Shown here piece by piece: positions 5,788-6,609 of a DNA stretch of 6,609 nucleotides. How positions within the stretch are numbered: position 1 is the first letter of the stretch; every line of letters starts with the position of its first letter. The notes under the pieces are model-generated. The model was not told the origin of the DNA, ran no database searches, and saw only the letters and a list, made by a program, of their open reading frames with translations. The translations under genes and the position numbers were made by a program. The stretch covers positions 1 to 6,609 of the forward strand of contig CAMBUC010000123.1 in NCBI GenBank assembly GCA_945871045.1, read 5' to 3'. Source of the DNA: an uncultured bacterium. Its GTDB lineage: Bacteria; Bacillota; Clostridia; Lachnospirales; Lachnospiraceae.

Positions 5788-6609
5788 ATGAAAAAGAAAA
5801 CGGGATTTACAATCGCAAGTATCGCAGCGGGTGTATTGGCAGTTTCTTCCGTGTTTTTTGCCTCAAAATTTCCGGGAAAAGAGAAGGAAGAGTCGAAGAA
5901 ACTGCAGTGCAATGAGGAGAAGCAGGAATGGAACGATACAAATAAAGAAACCCATAGTTTCGCTGAAGAACCGGCACCCGAAGAACAAGAGAAGAAAGAA
6001 ATAGAAGAAATCCTTCCAAATGCGGAGCCAATTCCTAATGAAGCGAAGGAAGATCTGAAAGAAACAGATACGCAGATCTCGCAGGAGGAGACGGAGGAAC
6101 GGGAAGAGGATCAGTTTTATATATCGTCCATCCCGGATGATGTGTTTCAGAAAATGCAGGGGAAATCCTACAAAGCCCTCTGCACGATCGGCAGAGAGGA
6201 ACTGCGTTATGTGCATATTTTACATACAGGATTTGATGGGGAAACGAAGCAGGGAGAACTGGTCGTGAACAAAGCCATCGCAGAGGATGTACTTGCAATT
6301 TTTAAGGAACTGTATCAAGCGAAATATCCCATAGAGAAAGTTCGCTTGGTGGACGAATATGATGCGAATGATGAGGCCTCTATGCGTGACAATAATTCAT
6401 CCGCGTTTAATTTCCGTTTTGTGTCCCATACGACGATCATCTCAAAGCACGGACTTGGTATGGCGATCGATATCAACCCCTTGTATAATCCCTATGTAAA
6501 GACAGTGGATGGCAGAGTTTCTATCGAACCTGCTAATGCTGCCGAGTATGTGGATCGGACCGGGGAGATCCCTTACAAGATCGACCATGAGGACCTGTGT
6601 TACAAACTG
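5788..6609 (+). CDS. M15-family zinc peptidase (D-Ala-D-Ala carboxypeptidase-like), 3' end cut by window
   Basis: This is a predicted cell-wall peptidase of the M15 (VanY/D-alanyl-D-alanine carboxypeptidase-like) group, which trims peptidoglycan stem peptides outside the membrane. The 274 visible residues begin with MKKK and a hydrophobic segment (about 6-26), a signal peptide or membrane anchor without a lipobox Cys. A Glu-rich, probably disordered linker follows (about 30-110). The catalytic domain starts near 111 (YISSIPDDVFQKM). The zinc motif SKHGLGMAIDIN (219-230) supplies His221 and Asp228, preceded by SMRDNNSSAFNFR (198-210), as in M15C-like enzymes. The third zinc ligand (His of a C-terminal H-F/W-x motif) and the catalytic Glu/Asp should lie beyond base 6609. 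ATG 5788 follows AAAAGAGG. The gene sits directly downstream of the inverted-repeat element and may share its promoter. Exact substrate is unknown. Confidence 0.82.
   Translation, partial: MKKKTGFTIASIAAGVLAVSSVFFASKFPGKEKEESKKLQCNEEKQEWNDTNKETHSFAEEPAPEEQEKKEIEEILPNAEPIPNEAKEDLKETDTQISQEETEEREEDQFYISSIPDDVFQKMQGKSYKALCTIGREELRYVHILHTGFDGETKQGELVVNKAIAEDVLAIFKELYQAKYPIEKVRLVDEYDANDEASMRDNNSSAFNFRFVSHTTIISKHGLGMAIDINPLYNPYVKTVDGRVSIEPANAAEYVDRTGEIPYKIDHEDLCYKL

Noticed and set aside
5807..6298. Minus-strand open frames opposite the peptidase gene
   Set aside because: The plus frame from 5788 has a good ribosome binding site, a signal-like N-terminus and the M15 zinc motif; the minus frames are its shadows.

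Overview
The window looks like chromosomal DNA of a low-to-moderate-GC Firmicute, most likely a gut-type Clostridia (Lachnospiraceae-like). This is an inference from strong AGGAGG-type ribosome binding sites, GTG use as a start codon, AT-rich sigma-A-type promoters with TGn extended -10 boxes, hairpin-plus-T terminators, and the protein types present. No rRNA, tRNA, CRISPR array, transposase or phage gene is visible.

Layout: (1) bases 2-136 hold the last 44 codons of an unrecognised gene. (2) 233-1141 encodes a complete CheV-type chemotaxis coupling protein (CheW domain plus response-regulator receiver) behind an extended -10 promoter. (3) A terminator-like hairpin lies in the short gap before 1237-2943, which encodes a 568-residue single-pass membrane protein. 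Its long cytoplasmic part is very acidic and then lysine-rich, and its outer domain is TPR-like; I do not recognise its function. (4) A bidirectional terminator (2989-3046) separates it from the convergent minus-strand gene 3060-4442, a stand-alone TrpB2-type tryptophan synthase beta chain. (5) A LysR-family regulator (4578-5477, +) is divergent from trpB2. Their shared 135-bp gap holds overlapping divergent promoters and two inverted copies of a near-identical LysR-type box, one centred about 64 bp upstream of the predicted trpB2 start. This looks like a self-contained regulator-target pair. (6) Bases 5562-5758 form a 197-bp element bounded by perfect 13-bp inverted repeats and packed with internal hairpins, with a promoter-like sequence abutting its left edge. 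It may be a MITE-like repeat or a structured leader/small RNA. (7) From 5788 to the window edge runs the start of a secreted or membrane-anchored M15-family zinc peptidase, cut off before its last metal ligand.

The genes do not form one pathway. The best-supported functional unit is the lysR-trpB2 pair. CheV and the acidic membrane protein may be co-transcribed by read-through. The TIR-bounded element and the unknown acidic/lysine-rich protein are the least explained parts of the window.
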